Below are positions 1 through 8,394 of a stretch of DNA of 64,000 nucleotides, one piece after another (position 1 is the stretch's first letter; each line of letters starts with the position of its first letter). Where the stretch lies: the NCBI RefSeq assembly GCF_000739735.1, contig NZ_BBJF01000008.1, forward strand, positions 62,001 to 126,000, in the 5' to 3' direction. The position numbers were made by a program, and so were the translations under genes. The notes under the pieces are model-generated. The model saw only the letters and a program-made list of their open reading frames with translations, had not been told where the DNA came from and did no database searches. Source of the stretch: Paraburkholderia ginsengisoli NBRC 100965. Lineage in GTDB: Bacteria; Pseudomonadota; Gammaproteobacteria; Burkholderiales; Burkholderiaceae.

Positions 1-141
1 GCTGAGCGCGAGGTTACGGTAAGCATCGAGGTGCTGTACACCTTCGAGGATTTCGAGGACGGTGAGCCCGAACTCGTCGAAATCGAAATCGTGCCTACGA
101 GATTTGAGGTCGACTTCGGAGAAGTGAACCCGGATTACTGA
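1..141 (+). CDS. 3' end of an unidentified gene (partial)
   Basis: The frame is open from the first base of the window to a TGA ending at 141, giving 46 visible residues; the start lies outside. The fragment is strongly acidic, with repeated Glu and Asp and alternating hydrophobic residues that suggest a beta-rich segment. Nothing in it identifies a family. It converges on the gene at 185-1630. Confidence 0.45.
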   Translation, partial: AEREVTVSIEVLYTFEDFEDGEPELVEIEIVPTRFEVDFGEVNPDY

Positions 142-184
142 TTCTGACCTGACATCAACCTCAAGTCCGCGTTCGCGCCGGCGC

Positions 185-1630
185 CTATCGAACCCCGTGC
201 CGCGCGAGCAATCGTTCGAAAAACTCAGCTACGCGGCGCTCTGCTTCTGGACCGACCTTCGGATTTCCGGCAAGGTCCACGTCACGGAATTCATATCCGC
301 CGAAGCGATACACCTCGTAACCCATCAGCCGAAGCCGCCGGTCTTCCATCGCCATCTCGGCATAGAGTTGTGCGTTAGCGATGTAGCGCTCGGGAGCGCT
401 TTGGTCTTTCACTGCGTAGTGATGGCGCCCATCTATCTCAATAACAATGCGGACGCCTTGCTCAAGCATGAGAAGGAAGTCCATGCGCTGCCGCGCCAAG
501 AATTTCTCATCGCCTCGCTCACGGCGCGTGTACGGGTCGTAGTGCAGGTAGACCTGCGGAATTAGAGCCGGGAGTCGCTCATTGAGTAGTTTGCTGAAGC
601 GTTTGTAGTAGCCGTGAAAAATCGCGTATTCGCCGGGCGAGTCGGCGCCGATGACGGAATCGCGCAAACGCGTGTACAAAATCTTCGAGCCTTCGGTTTC
701 GTCTACACCATGAATGTCAGCGTACCAATCGCGAAGGTCGCTCCATAAAAGCATCCCCGAGCTGGGAAGCGGCTGGTCGTAGACGAGCACCTTGTCCGCG
801 TGCTTCGTGATTTCGACGTCATTGTTTAAGGCGTCGCGAAAGACCAATTCCGGTTTCTGTCCGGTCGACGCAAAAATCAGATTCTTCATCGTTCCGGCCA
901 CGCCCGCCAGAGCGCGAACGACACTGTAAATAGGATACTTGGACTCGACAGAAGTCTGTTTCAGTGTGAAGCCGTCTCGCTTCAACGCGTCGCTGATTGC
1001 GGCGGCCAACTCGGCCTGTTCAGCATCGCGCCGGGTCATCGGATGGACAAGTTTTTCAAGTAAAGCGAAGAAGCGAAACTGAGAGCACGTCAACGCGCCG
1101 CATTCAATGAGCATCTCCTCACTGGTCCAATCAGGGTTGCGGAGGTAGTGCTGGTCTATCTGAGCATCTAGGCTGGAGTTATCCAGCCACACCGACCCAC
1201 CGTCGCGTAACGCCGCAGCGCCAAAAACCTCCTCTAGGCTTTCCAGGACCGGAGAGTCACCGAACAGCGAATCAAACCGATTCAGAACTTTGAGGACGTC
1301 GCCGCGAACAAGCTTGCTTACGCGGTGCTGACTATGCTCCGTCAGCTCGACGAGCGCTTCCATCAAGCTCTCATCCGGATATTTGTGAAGCACCTTCCGC
1401 GCAAGCTCGACGAGCGCGTCTTCGCTCAAGTCAGCGATTCTCATGCTGACATAGGACCTTTTGCTACCGTGCGCCTCTGCTTCGTCGCCTGGTCCAACGG
1501 ACGGCTGAATGCCCAGCTGCATGCACACGCGTGGAAGGTTGTACGATTTGACTTCGTGCAGAACAGCTGGAATCAGTGTCCTTATCGTCTCGAAGGAAAC
1601 TGCCGGGAGCTTGATGCTCGAACCGACCAT
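185..1630 (-). CDS. AbiJ-type N-terminal domain fused to a Vsr/DUF559-like nuclease domain
   Basis: Probable abortive-infection effector of 481 residues. I start it at the second Met because an AAGGAGG ribosome site lies 8 bases upstream; the longer start has none. The first ~130 residues (SYNLPRVCMQLGI, then SKRSYVSMR, then LARKVLHKYP) look like the AbiJ N-terminal domain 3 described in phage-exclusion proteins. The last ~100 residues contain RMDFLLML followed by VIEIDGRHHY (Asp ~384, Glu ~398), a pattern like the Vsr/DUF559 branch of PD-(D/E)XK nucleases, then a Gly-Tyr-Glu-Val-Tyr-Arg strand typical of that fold. The middle (~130-380) is unassigned. A role in defence is inferred from domain pairing and from neighbouring ABC-3C genes. 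Confidence 0.7.
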   Translation of the reverse strand: MVGSSIKLPAVSFETIRTLIPAVLHEVKSYNLPRVCMQLGIQPSVGPGDEAEAHGSKRSYVSMRIADLSEDALVELARKVLHKYPDESLMEALVELTEHSQHRVSKLVRGDVLKVLNRFDSLFGDSPVLESLEEVFGAAALRDGGSVWLDNSSLDAQIDQHYLRNPDWTSEEMLIECGALTCSQFRFFALLEKLVHPMTRRDAEQAELAAAISDALKRDGFTLKQTSVESKYPIYSVVRALAGVAGTMKNLIFASTGQKPELVFRDALNNDVEITKHADKVLVYDQPLPSSGMLLWSDLRDWYADIHGVDETEGSKILYTRLRDSVIGADSPGEYAIFHGYYKRFSKLLNERLPALIPQVYLHYDPYTRRERGDEKFLARQRMDFLLMLEQGVRIVIEIDGRHHYAVKDQSAPERYIANAQLYAEMAMEDRRLRLMGYEVYRFGGYEFRDVDLAGNPKVGPEAERRVAEFFERLLARHGVR

Positions 1631-1815
1631 GAAAAATGCCTCCTTGTTTTGCACTTGCTCATCGCCCCACTCGAGGCCTTCGAGAAAGCATGCCTTGTTT
1701 CTGCAAAAAAAGCAGCCGCTAAGGCAGCGAAAGCGGTGGTCATTATGTTGGCAGCTGGAGTTGCGTTTCTCACCGAGCTGAGCGTCGACTGGCGCCCACC
1801 TGATGGAACGATTGA

Positions 1816-2094
1816 ATGGAAATCATCGTTGAGACGTACAAACCCTACGGCGAACCTTCGTCGGCAGGCTTGCGCGTGAGGCCGCTTCCCGGGCAAGGGT
1901 TCGACACAAACCTCAAAGTCGAGTGCAGTCGTTCCATGCGCCAACAATATCCAGCGGGCTCGCTGTTCCGGCTCGTCGTTAAGATGATAGAACGCGAGGG
2001 CACAAAATTTTTGTACGCCTATCATGCGGCGCCGTTCGAGCACGTAAGCCGTGAAGAAGCGGAACAATTCATTTCGACGATGTTTGACGGCTGA
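1816..2094 (+). CDS. small protein of unknown function
   Basis: A 92-residue frame starting with ATG, beginning MEIIVETYKPYGEPSS. It contains alternating hydrophobic strands and a C-terminal stretch VSREEAEQFISTMFDG likely to form a helix, so it reads as a small soluble alpha/beta protein. The ribosome-binding site is weak. It lies 34 bases before another small gene in the same direction, and both point away from the AbiJ-like gene. I do not recognise the family. Confidence 0.5.
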   Translation: MEIIVETYKPYGEPSSAGLRVRPLPGQGFDTNLKVECSRSMRQQYPAGSLFRLVVKMIEREGTKFLYAYHAAPFEHVSREEAEQFISTMFDG

Positions 2095-2128
2095 CAAGTC
2101 GAAGCACCCGCAGAGGAGCACAAACACT

Positions 2129-2347
2129 ATGCAGCAGGCTACCTATAAAGGTTACGTGATATGGGGCCACGCCATTGAGCAGCAGGAAGAAGTTCTCGCT
2201 CCCGAGCGGTACGCCGCGAGCGGGACGATTACGCGGGACCGCAAGTTCGTAGAGGCCTCCGGAGTTCTCGGCGTCTTTGACGCGGAGGAAGAAGCGCAGA
2301 GCGTCGGATTATCGTGGGCGCGCGCGTGGGTCGACTCGCACGGATAG
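2129..2347 (+). CDS. small protein of unknown function
   Basis: A 72-residue protein beginning MQQATYKGYVIWGHAIEQ. A longer frame is open to 2051, but the ATG at 2129 has AGAGGAG ten bases upstream and the extra residues overlap the previous gene, so I prefer the short form. The pattern (short strand, charged turn, ITRDRKFVEASGVLG, then a C-terminal helix ending in ARAWVDSHG) is like small plasmid and island proteins whose role is unknown. Probably transcribed with the gene at 1816-2094. Confidence 0.55.
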   Translation: MQQATYKGYVIWGHAIEQQEEVLAPERYAASGTITRDRKFVEASGVLGVFDAEEEAQSVGLSWARAWVDSHG

Positions 2348-2415
2348 CGCGAGGCCATCCGCACGTGGCAATAGTCACCGTGTTGGGGGCGCACGTCATA
2401 ACCGTCGGCAGATGC

Positions 2416-3531
2416 TCACGGGGGTAGTACAGCGGTGAGCGAACGATAAATTCCTTCCGCCATTTTTCTCACGTCACCAAGCGAAGCGTTCATCAAGATA
2501 TTCGTGGTCGAATAAAACGGCAAGAAGGTCTCAACGGGCATGGACCTCACTTCACCATCCACCAATTTGTGCTCAATCGCCGCGCCAAACCAATTGTCGG
2601 GCAATGGGTGGAGCGCATCCGGGTTGCGAATCAGGACCGTCCCCTGCCGCCAAGTTTCAATGGGCCCCTTTTTATCGCCCACCTCGTAGACGAATGGCCG
2701 GGGAGCGGCCGCGTTGGGGTCGTGCCGGTAGCAGGAGCCCCATCGAAGCATCCGAACACCCCTCGCCATGTACGCGCCTTGGTGACCCATGCGGTTGAAC
2801 TTGGGGATGGTTCCCGTGTTGCAGAACAACACAGCCGATATGTGCTCGGCGTCCTCCTGCCGGAAGAAGCCAGATGGTATGCGCTTGTCGCCTTGCCGAT
2901 GCTCTTCCACGTTGTGGCCTTCGATGACGAGATTTCCATCTTCGTCATGCCACCAGGTCTGTCCCATACCGTAAAGGTACCGAAGCAACGGTACATCGGA
3001 AGTCGCAAGCGCTCCGGCCGCGTGAAAATCCTGAATCGCTAGAATAAGTGGCTTGTCCGCGACCTGAGGTAGCTCCCAGTATTTCTTCTTGAGCTTTGTG
3101 AATAGCGGGCTTCCCAACCTGATGGGAATCGTGTGTTCCAGGTTCTCCATCGCGTCCTGAAGCGTCCTAGGGTCTGGGACTGCCTCGTAGGGTTGGATGA
3201 CGCCGTTTCCCTGAGGATTTGCTGTCACTGCCTCGACAGCCGCGGTCAGGCCATCCTTGGTGATTAGAAAATCAGGACGGTCAAAGCTTCTATCCAACTC
3301 GTGGCCAGCGTCCTTCAGCATCACCGAGAGGAAGAACTCGAAGGTACGGGCATCCAAGCCGAACGTCTGAAACTGCTCGACGAAATTGCCGTCTGGGTCG
3401 GAGAACTCCGCTTGTAGTTGCTTGATAAGTTGACGTGCCGGAGCGTAGCCTAGTGCATCCCGCAATGACAGGAACTGCGGATGGAGTTCGCTATCAGGCT
3501 TGCCCAAGTCGGCGAACAAGTCGATAGGCAT
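2416..3531 (-). CDS. unknown protein with possible PD-(D/E)XK-like core
   Basis: A 371-residue protein starting MPIDLFADLGKPDSELHPQF. Around residues 86-102 it has RPDFLITKDGLTAAVEAV, where an Asp, a short spacer and Glu-Ala-Val resemble the D...ExK part of restriction-like nucleases, although the usual Lys is not obvious. Trp- and Gly-rich segments (MGQTWWHDEDGNL, SGFFRQEDAEHISAVLFCN) follow. No transmembrane segment is visible. It lies 125 bases downstream of the ABC-3C operon at 3657-7091 in the same direction and could be an accessory gene of it or independent. Family unrecognised; the nuclease idea is inference. Confidence 0.6.
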   Translation of the reverse strand: MPIDLFADLGKPDSELHPQFLSLRDALGYAPARQLIKQLQAEFSDPDGNFVEQFQTFGLDARTFEFFLSVMLKDAGHELDRSFDRPDFLITKDGLTAAVEAVTANPQGNGVIQPYEAVPDPRTLQDAMENLEHTIPIRLGSPLFTKLKKKYWELPQVADKPLILAIQDFHAAGALATSDVPLLRYLYGMGQTWWHDEDGNLVIEGHNVEEHRQGDKRIPSGFFRQEDAEHISAVLFCNTGTIPKFNRMGHQGAYMARGVRMLRWGSCYRHDPNAAAPRPFVYEVGDKKGPIETWRQGTVLIRNPDALHPLPDNWFGAAIEHKLVDGEVRSMPVETFLPFYSTTNILMNASLGDVRKMAEGIYRSLTAVLPP

Positions 3532-3621
3532 CTCATTTGGCTCCCACTATCAAGCTTCGGCCCCAGGCCGGCAGGCAAGTTTTCATCATCGTTCCTCGGC
3601 GCCTCACTGAGTAAATCCGCC

Positions 3622-3641
3622 GCGCCGGACGTCGCCGGCGC
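3622..3641 (-). terminator. GC-rich hairpin after the ABC-3C ATPase gene
   Basis: GCGCCGG and CCGGCGC form a perfect 7-bp stem around a 6-base loop, just past the stop codon of the leftward ATPase gene. No strong T run follows, so it may be a weak terminator or a transcript-stabilising hairpin. Confidence 0.4.
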
Positions 3642-3656
3642 CGCCACTCGATATGG

Positions 3657-5717
3657 CTACATTGCACCGTCGTGTCGCATCGGGCCAATGAACTTCTCTG
3701 GCAACTCGATAAGGTGAAAGTGGCTGCCTTCAGTCACGCGGTCGAAAACTGCGACGCTTTCATCAAATGACGCGGCAAGTATGCTCTGCAGCTGCTTTAG
3801 TCCGCTCATAAGGTTCACAAGTGCCTTCTGGCTCGTCTCGCTCATCGAATGCTGGCCCGGCTCATCGAACATCAACACGCTTGGGTGATTGCCTGCGTAG
3901 TCCCGTGTAGACGACGTCTGATACACCGCGAGCAGGAATGCCCAGATAAGCCTGACAAAGTCACTCGCAGATGATTCGGATTTGACGTTGCGCTTCAAAA
4001 CTTCGCGCAGCGTGATGTCACCCAATGCCGGAAGCAAAGTCCCTGCATTGATTTGGACCTCCGGGATGTCGGCGCTCGTGTAGTTAAACGCCGATGCGTT
4101 TGCGCGAAAGTTCTTTTCGAAAACTGAAATCTTGACGCGGTCTCGCTTGCTGTACAGGTCGCTTGGAAACTTCTTCTGTTCCTCCTCGGCGCCGACAAGC
4201 TTGTCTATAAGACCTTCCGCACGCTCAAGGAAGGTCGATAGACGGGACTCCGCACTCTGCAGCGAACGAATATCTTGCTCCAGATTTATCTGCTTCCTGA
4301 CGTCGGCTTCGAGTGTTGCGTCCGACTGCGAGATGTTTTTCCTAAGATTTACGACGTAGGCTCGCTGCTGCGCTATCTCGCTCTCCAACGCTGCGATGTG
4401 GCCCGCGGATTGTTCGCCCATATTCTCCAAACCGGCAATCTGCCCTTTGAGCATGCGCAGCTGCGCTTCGAGGTAATCGATGTTGTGCTGCAAATCCATC
4501 GGTGTCACCCCGTCCGTGTGAGGCAGCAGAGTGTTCTCGATGTTGGCACCGCAAGTTGGGCACTTGCCTTCGGCAGATTGAAGCTGGAGGCTGGCTCCCA
4601 GGTCGTGCAGCTTCCGGGTTGTCTTGTTCTTGCGAAGGTCGGACTCCGCCTGTTGGAGGAGCTGCCGAAACTCGACCAAGGTGTTCTGTCGCAGGCGGCC
4701 TTCACTCGACAGCGTCTCATAGCGCGCCATGAGCATGTCCAACTTGGCGGTCTGCTCATTCAACAGGTCGATGACATCCGGGGTCGCCGAGGCCGGGCCT
4801 ATTTTTCGGCGGCGCTCGATTGCGTGCCACTGCTCCGTCTTACTCGACACAGCTTGCGATACAGCAACGTTCTCCGACTCGATTCTCACCCAAAGGGTCG
4901 CGTGGCTTGGCTCAAACGACCTGTGGAGAGTCTTGGGGATACCCTGAGCGGTTACGCCCACCATGCGCAGAGCAGCCTGCAGCTCAGAGAGATTGTCCGT
5001 CCATCGGGCCTGCAGTTGATTGATGAGCTGCTCGTTGAGCGCTCGCTCCGCCTCGAGCTTGAAGTTGTCGAGGCCAAGTAGGTACTGAACAACTCGGGTT
5101 GGCGCACCCAGGATTTGATAGAACGGGATGTTCGCGATGTAGTCGGTCCAGCCGCGCTTCTGTTCGATGAACAGCGCTGCGGCGACGACTTGGGGATACA
5201 GCCGGGTGAGGCCGCCCACCGAGGATTGCACGCGAGGCAACTGCATGCCGAGAAAGGTCTCGAGGTAGCGCAGAAACCCGCGCTCGTACTGCGCGGCACC
5301 CGGGTCGTGCAGGAAGAGCGGCGTGGGCTCGCCAACAGCATCATCGGGCTTCGTGACCAGAGCGCCGTCAAATGCTTCGATGAGTCTCGTCTGTTTGCTT
5401 TCGTTCCGGATAGGGCGCCGGAACGTAACGACCTTCCCTGAGTCGTTTTCGACCTCCACCAGGACTGCGGACTGGCTGATGACTCGCGTCTTGCCGTCGA
5501 ACTGGAAGCTGTCGCGCACGGCCGATGTCAAGGCGCGCTCACCTTTTACGCCAACCAGTTCTTCAAACCCGAGACCGTACATCAAGGTGTTCACCAAGGT
5601 ACTTTTCCCTGATGAGTTACGACCTTTGATGATGTTTAGGCCTGGCTTGAACGGTGTACGAAAGCCGAAGGACTCACCATCGCTGATGATTCGAATTTCA
5701 ATTCCACGGATGAGCAT
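3657..5717 (-). CDS. SMC-like ATPase of an ABC-three-component system (system 1)
   Basis: Motor subunit of 686 residues. The N-terminus has a Walker A, KGRNSSGKST (residues ~31-40), in an SMC/RecN-type ABC head. Long coiled-coil stretches follow, interrupted by a zinc-hook-like KCPTCGANI, and the C-terminal head carries a Walker B, LMFDEPGQHS. I chose the ATG at 5717 rather than the upstream GTG-type extension because it follows the stop of the gene before it by one base and has GGAGAAGTGG upstream. Last gene of a tightly packed trio (5719-6159, 6159-7091), the arrangement described by comparative genomics as ABC-3C conflict systems, where the ATPase is thought to sense invading DNA and license an effector. 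The effector role is known only by analogy. Confidence 0.8.
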   Translation of the reverse strand: MLIRGIEIRIISDGESFGFRTPFKPGLNIIKGRNSSGKSTLVNTLMYGLGFEELVGVKGERALTSAVRDSFQFDGKTRVISQSAVLVEVENDSGKVVTFRRPIRNESKQTRLIEAFDGALVTKPDDAVGEPTPLFLHDPGAAQYERGFLRYLETFLGMQLPRVQSSVGGLTRLYPQVVAAALFIEQKRGWTDYIANIPFYQILGAPTRVVQYLLGLDNFKLEAERALNEQLINQLQARWTDNLSELQAALRMVGVTAQGIPKTLHRSFEPSHATLWVRIESENVAVSQAVSSKTEQWHAIERRRKIGPASATPDVIDLLNEQTAKLDMLMARYETLSSEGRLRQNTLVEFRQLLQQAESDLRKNKTTRKLHDLGASLQLQSAEGKCPTCGANIENTLLPHTDGVTPMDLQHNIDYLEAQLRMLKGQIAGLENMGEQSAGHIAALESEIAQQRAYVVNLRKNISQSDATLEADVRKQINLEQDIRSLQSAESRLSTFLERAEGLIDKLVGAEEEQKKFPSDLYSKRDRVKISVFEKNFRANASAFNYTSADIPEVQINAGTLLPALGDITLREVLKRNVKSESSASDFVRLIWAFLLAVYQTSSTRDYAGNHPSVLMFDEPGQHSMSETSQKALVNLMSGLKQLQSILAASFDESVAVFDRVTEGSHFHLIELPEKFIGPMRHDGAM

Positions 5718-5718
5718 A

Positions 5719-6159
5719 CTAGACCCACTTCTCCACGATACTGTCGACCATTTTTTCGGTAATAGACGTCTTGAGGCCGCGCAGGAAGGCGGCGTCATCG
5801 TCGTAAAGCTGTTCGTCCAAAGCTCGCTGGCAGAATGAGCTGCCCTTGTCCGTCAGCACCACCGTCTTGGCGGTCGCGTCGATGAGCCCATCTGCCGCGG
5901 CCAAAGTCATCGCCGTCTGTACGGTCGGGTCGAGGCCCCAAGCCGGAAAATCGATTTCCTGGCTCTTGGCGGCACGAATGAGCTTTTCCCGTCGTGCGTC
6001 GTCTTTCAAGACCCAGTTGAACAACTGCAGCCTGACGAGGCTGGACTTGCGCCCGCGCGACGCGAGCAACAGGACGAGCAGAAGCTGCGTAATCTTGAAG
6101 AGCGGTCGATGGTCAGGAAGTACGGATGAGGGGCGAACGTTGAACTCGAGGAATGCCAT
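5719..6159 (-). CDS. ABC-3C middle component (system 1)
   Basis: A 146-residue protein beginning MAFLEFNVRPSSVLPDHR. Hydrophobic and helical segments (LFKITQLLLVLLLASRGRKSS) lead into a winged-helix-like second half ending ITEKMVDSIVEKWV. ABC-3C operons have a small 'middle component' between the effector and the SMC-like ATPase, thought to bridge the two. Size, position and the winged-helix look fit. Its ATG overlaps the stop of the upstream gene by one base (TAATG) and its stop lies one base before the ATPase start, so translational coupling is likely. Confidence 0.72.
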   Translation of the reverse strand: MAFLEFNVRPSSVLPDHRPLFKITQLLLVLLLASRGRKSSLVRLQLFNWVLKDDARREKLIRAAKSQEIDFPAWGLDPTVQTAMTLAAADGLIDATAKTVVLTDKGSSFCQRALDEQLYDDDAAFLRGLKTSITEKMVDSIVEKWV

Positions 6160-7091
6160 TATTGGGCCGGCTCCGAGAAGTCAAGCTGGCATACAGCAAG
6201 CCAGCGCGCTACGACGAGGTCTGCAAGAGTGCGCGCGTCGCTCAAACTGACAACACCTCCGAGCTCTTTCTCAAGCCGGTTGCCGAGTTCGGCTTTGACC
6301 GCTTCCACCAGTTCGTTCGGCTCACCCGTCCAGAAATACTTGAGCTCTTGCATCTCGTCAGCGTAGAGGCCGATGATGCGAATGACTTGTGCGAAGGCTT
6401 GGGGCGACGTCCGTTCTATGGTCGCGAGGTGGTGGTCACAACGAAGGAACTTGCCTTGGACAATCCTGTTGAAATCCAACAGCTCGGCTTCAAACGTCGG
6501 GCTGGCCTGCCGCGATTTGAGGCGCATGCGATTCTTTCGGGCGATGAGCTTGTCGTACTCCTCGGGAGCTTCCGGCAAGGCAATCGACTTCTCTACCGCC
6601 GGGCCAAGCTGCAGCGCAGTCCCCGCGTTACGCCTGCATTGCTCGAACTCGCTGGAGTAGTAGTCGGCGTCCAGAAGCGAGATGTTGAAGTCTTCGGTGA
6701 GGATGGTGAGCTCCCACTTCCGGGCATCCTGTTCCTTCTTCCGCGCGTGCTTGTGGAGCTCGTTGTCGTTTATCGTTGGCGTCACAAACAGCCAGTTGCG
6801 AATCCTCGTGGAGCCGATGCGGTCAGCTATCTGTTGCGCATAGGATTTGAGCTTGCCAACGTCGCGCGTAATCTTGTCGCGGATGTTGTCGTAGAGCTCT
6901 TCCTGCGTGTAGTGCCGTTCTGGACAGTAGCATTGGAAAGCGAGACCGTCCTTCGTCCAACCTTCGATTCCAAAGTCGCCAGGCGAAGCTGGCATGTGCT
7001 GATATGACGGTCCGTATTTCAATTTGAACGCCGACTGGCACAAGCGCTCCCAGCTCGTGCCATCGAAAGTCCCGAAATCGGTTTGTATCAC
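6159..7091 (-). CDS. ABC-3C effector with restriction-endonuclease-like N-domain (system 1)
   Basis: First gene of the operon, 310 residues. The N-terminal ~150 residues look like an Mrr/PD-(D/E)XK domain: WERLCQSAFKLKYG, then GDFGIEGWTKDGLAFQCYCPE, where Asp followed ~12 residues later by FQCY stands in the position of the QxK strand (the Lys is replaced, so activity is uncertain). The C-terminal ~110 residues (ELLDFNRIVQGKFLRCDHHL to the end) resemble the ABC-3C C-terminal domain that tethers effectors to the other subunits. Expected action is cleavage of nucleic acid once the ATPase is triggered. No promoter is clear in the 283 bases upstream. Confidence 0.72.
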   Translation of the reverse strand: MIQTDFGTFDGTSWERLCQSAFKLKYGPSYQHMPASPGDFGIEGWTKDGLAFQCYCPERHYTQEELYDNIRDKITRDVGKLKSYAQQIADRIGSTRIRNWLFVTPTINDNELHKHARKKEQDARKWELTILTEDFNISLLDADYYSSEFEQCRRNAGTALQLGPAVEKSIALPEAPEEYDKLIARKNRMRLKSRQASPTFEAELLDFNRIVQGKFLRCDHHLATIERTSPQAFAQVIRIIGLYADEMQELKYFWTGEPNELVEAVKAELGNRLEKELGGVVSLSDARTLADLVVARWLAVCQLDFSEPAQ

Positions 7092-7374
7092 GAAGCCCCC
7101 AATCTACATGTATTGTCCAGATACGACTGTTCTCGTGCGGTCTATGTGACCGTGGAACCGGGCTTATTAAGACGTTCTACGAAAATCCCGATTCTGTTCA
7201 CTCGTCGCACACTGGCGCAGGCAGGTCTGACCTTTTGAGCGATTATGTGTGCGCTTAAACGAAAAATCTACCTGTTAGTGCAGTTTGCTTCGGTAGTATT
7301 CGCGCGCCCGCAACAATGGCAACCGTGCCGCATGCTCACTGCAGGCACTCCGCACGAGATTCAACGCACAAGGG

Positions 7375-8033
7375 TCAGGTGGTTGCGCTGCCCGATTCTG
7401 GCGGCGATGTGCTCACTGCTGTAGCGGCGGACCAGATAGATGGAGCTGACTTGCGACTTTGGACGTATTGGTCATATTCCAGAATGCGGTCCCGTGGCGT
7501 TTTCAATGAGTTTTCCCCATGCTGATGCACTTGCGCAGGCGGGAGCCCCAAACGCTCTCGGACCGTGGCCGCGAGCTTCCACGCTTGCTCGCCCAGACGC
7601 GCGGCCGAGAATTATGTCATCGCACGTGCCGAAGGGTCACCGAATTCGGAACTGTTCCGGATGTGGTGCACGGTTTCCTTGTATGCATTGGGAAACTCTC
7701 GAAGCTGCGCTGCTACGTCTGTGGGCAACCACTTCCACTGGATGTCTTTTGAATACGAGAAAGGGGAAGTTCGACCGGGCCCAGCGGGTCGTAGTTGCCG
7801 CGGCGGCCGGCCTCCTGTTGCACCTCGTCGTCGGTGTAAATCATCTGTACGCAGCTGCGCACGCAGGTTTCGAGGTCTTCAACTGCTAACAAAGCAGCCA
7901 GGTACGATTCCCGGTCGCGCTCACGCTTGTCTTTGCCTCTCGCGCACAGACCGTTGATTATCGCGCCCATCGCTGAGCCAATGACCGCCGATGACGTCGC
8001 GATTTTCAACCAGTCGTAGTTATCGAGTGCCAT
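7375..8033 (-). pseudogene. decayed membrane-anchored protein gene (frameshift and nonsense)
   Basis: The frame starting at 8033 (MALDNYDWLKIATSSAVIGS, with an N-terminal membrane helix) reads well to about 7741, then ends at a TAG after 106 residues. Shifting frame at the AAAAG tract near 7750 restores a coding-like sequence (KDIQWKWLPTDVAAQLREFP), which meets a TAA after ARAMT near 7616 and then continues coding-like (FSAARLGEQAWKLAATVRER) to 7375. The intact ancestor was therefore about 215 residues with one N-terminal helix and a soluble domain. Either lesion would inactivate it. Family not recognised. Confidence 0.6.
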
Positions 8034-8394
8034 AGCGTCCTATGCGGCTAACGTTTCGTGGCCTGATATACCCTCAAAACCATGAAGTGCAAGGCGGTGC
8101 GTGCGGACGAAAATATCGTCGGCATCGCCTCGGCGCCTGTCCACGCATGTTGTCGACGGTATTGTATCTGTGTGATATTTGACTGTCGGGCAGGCCGAAA
8201 CACGGTCGACACGAGACCACAGCATATTCGACCTGGCTGCCATTCCGCCTCGACCTCTACGTTTCAGTCCCCGTCCTGTAACGGATATTTTGCGTACTCG
8301 ACAGGTTCATCGCGGTCATCTACCGGATGCGAGCGCTGAAATGGATTGCGCATAGCTGCACAGCCTTAGAACAAATATACGGACCAACACTAAA
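8034..8394. other. intergenic stretch, no gene seen
   Basis: About 360 bases between the decayed gene and the uracil-DNA-glycosylase-like gene. Short open frames here are not coding-like. It should contain the divergent promoters of both neighbours, but I could not pick out convincing -35/-10 pairs. Confidence 0.4.

Noticed and set aside
1325..1879. 184-residue frame on the plus strand
   Set aside because: Mostly antisense to the AbiJ-like gene, with no ribosome site and no conserved pattern.
4275..5081. 268-residue frame on the plus strand
   Set aside because: It lies wholly antisense to the ABC-3C ATPase gene, whose motifs are clear.
6153..7007. 284-residue frame on the plus strand
   Set aside because: Antisense to the ABC-3C effector; composition is that of a shadow frame in GC-rich DNA.
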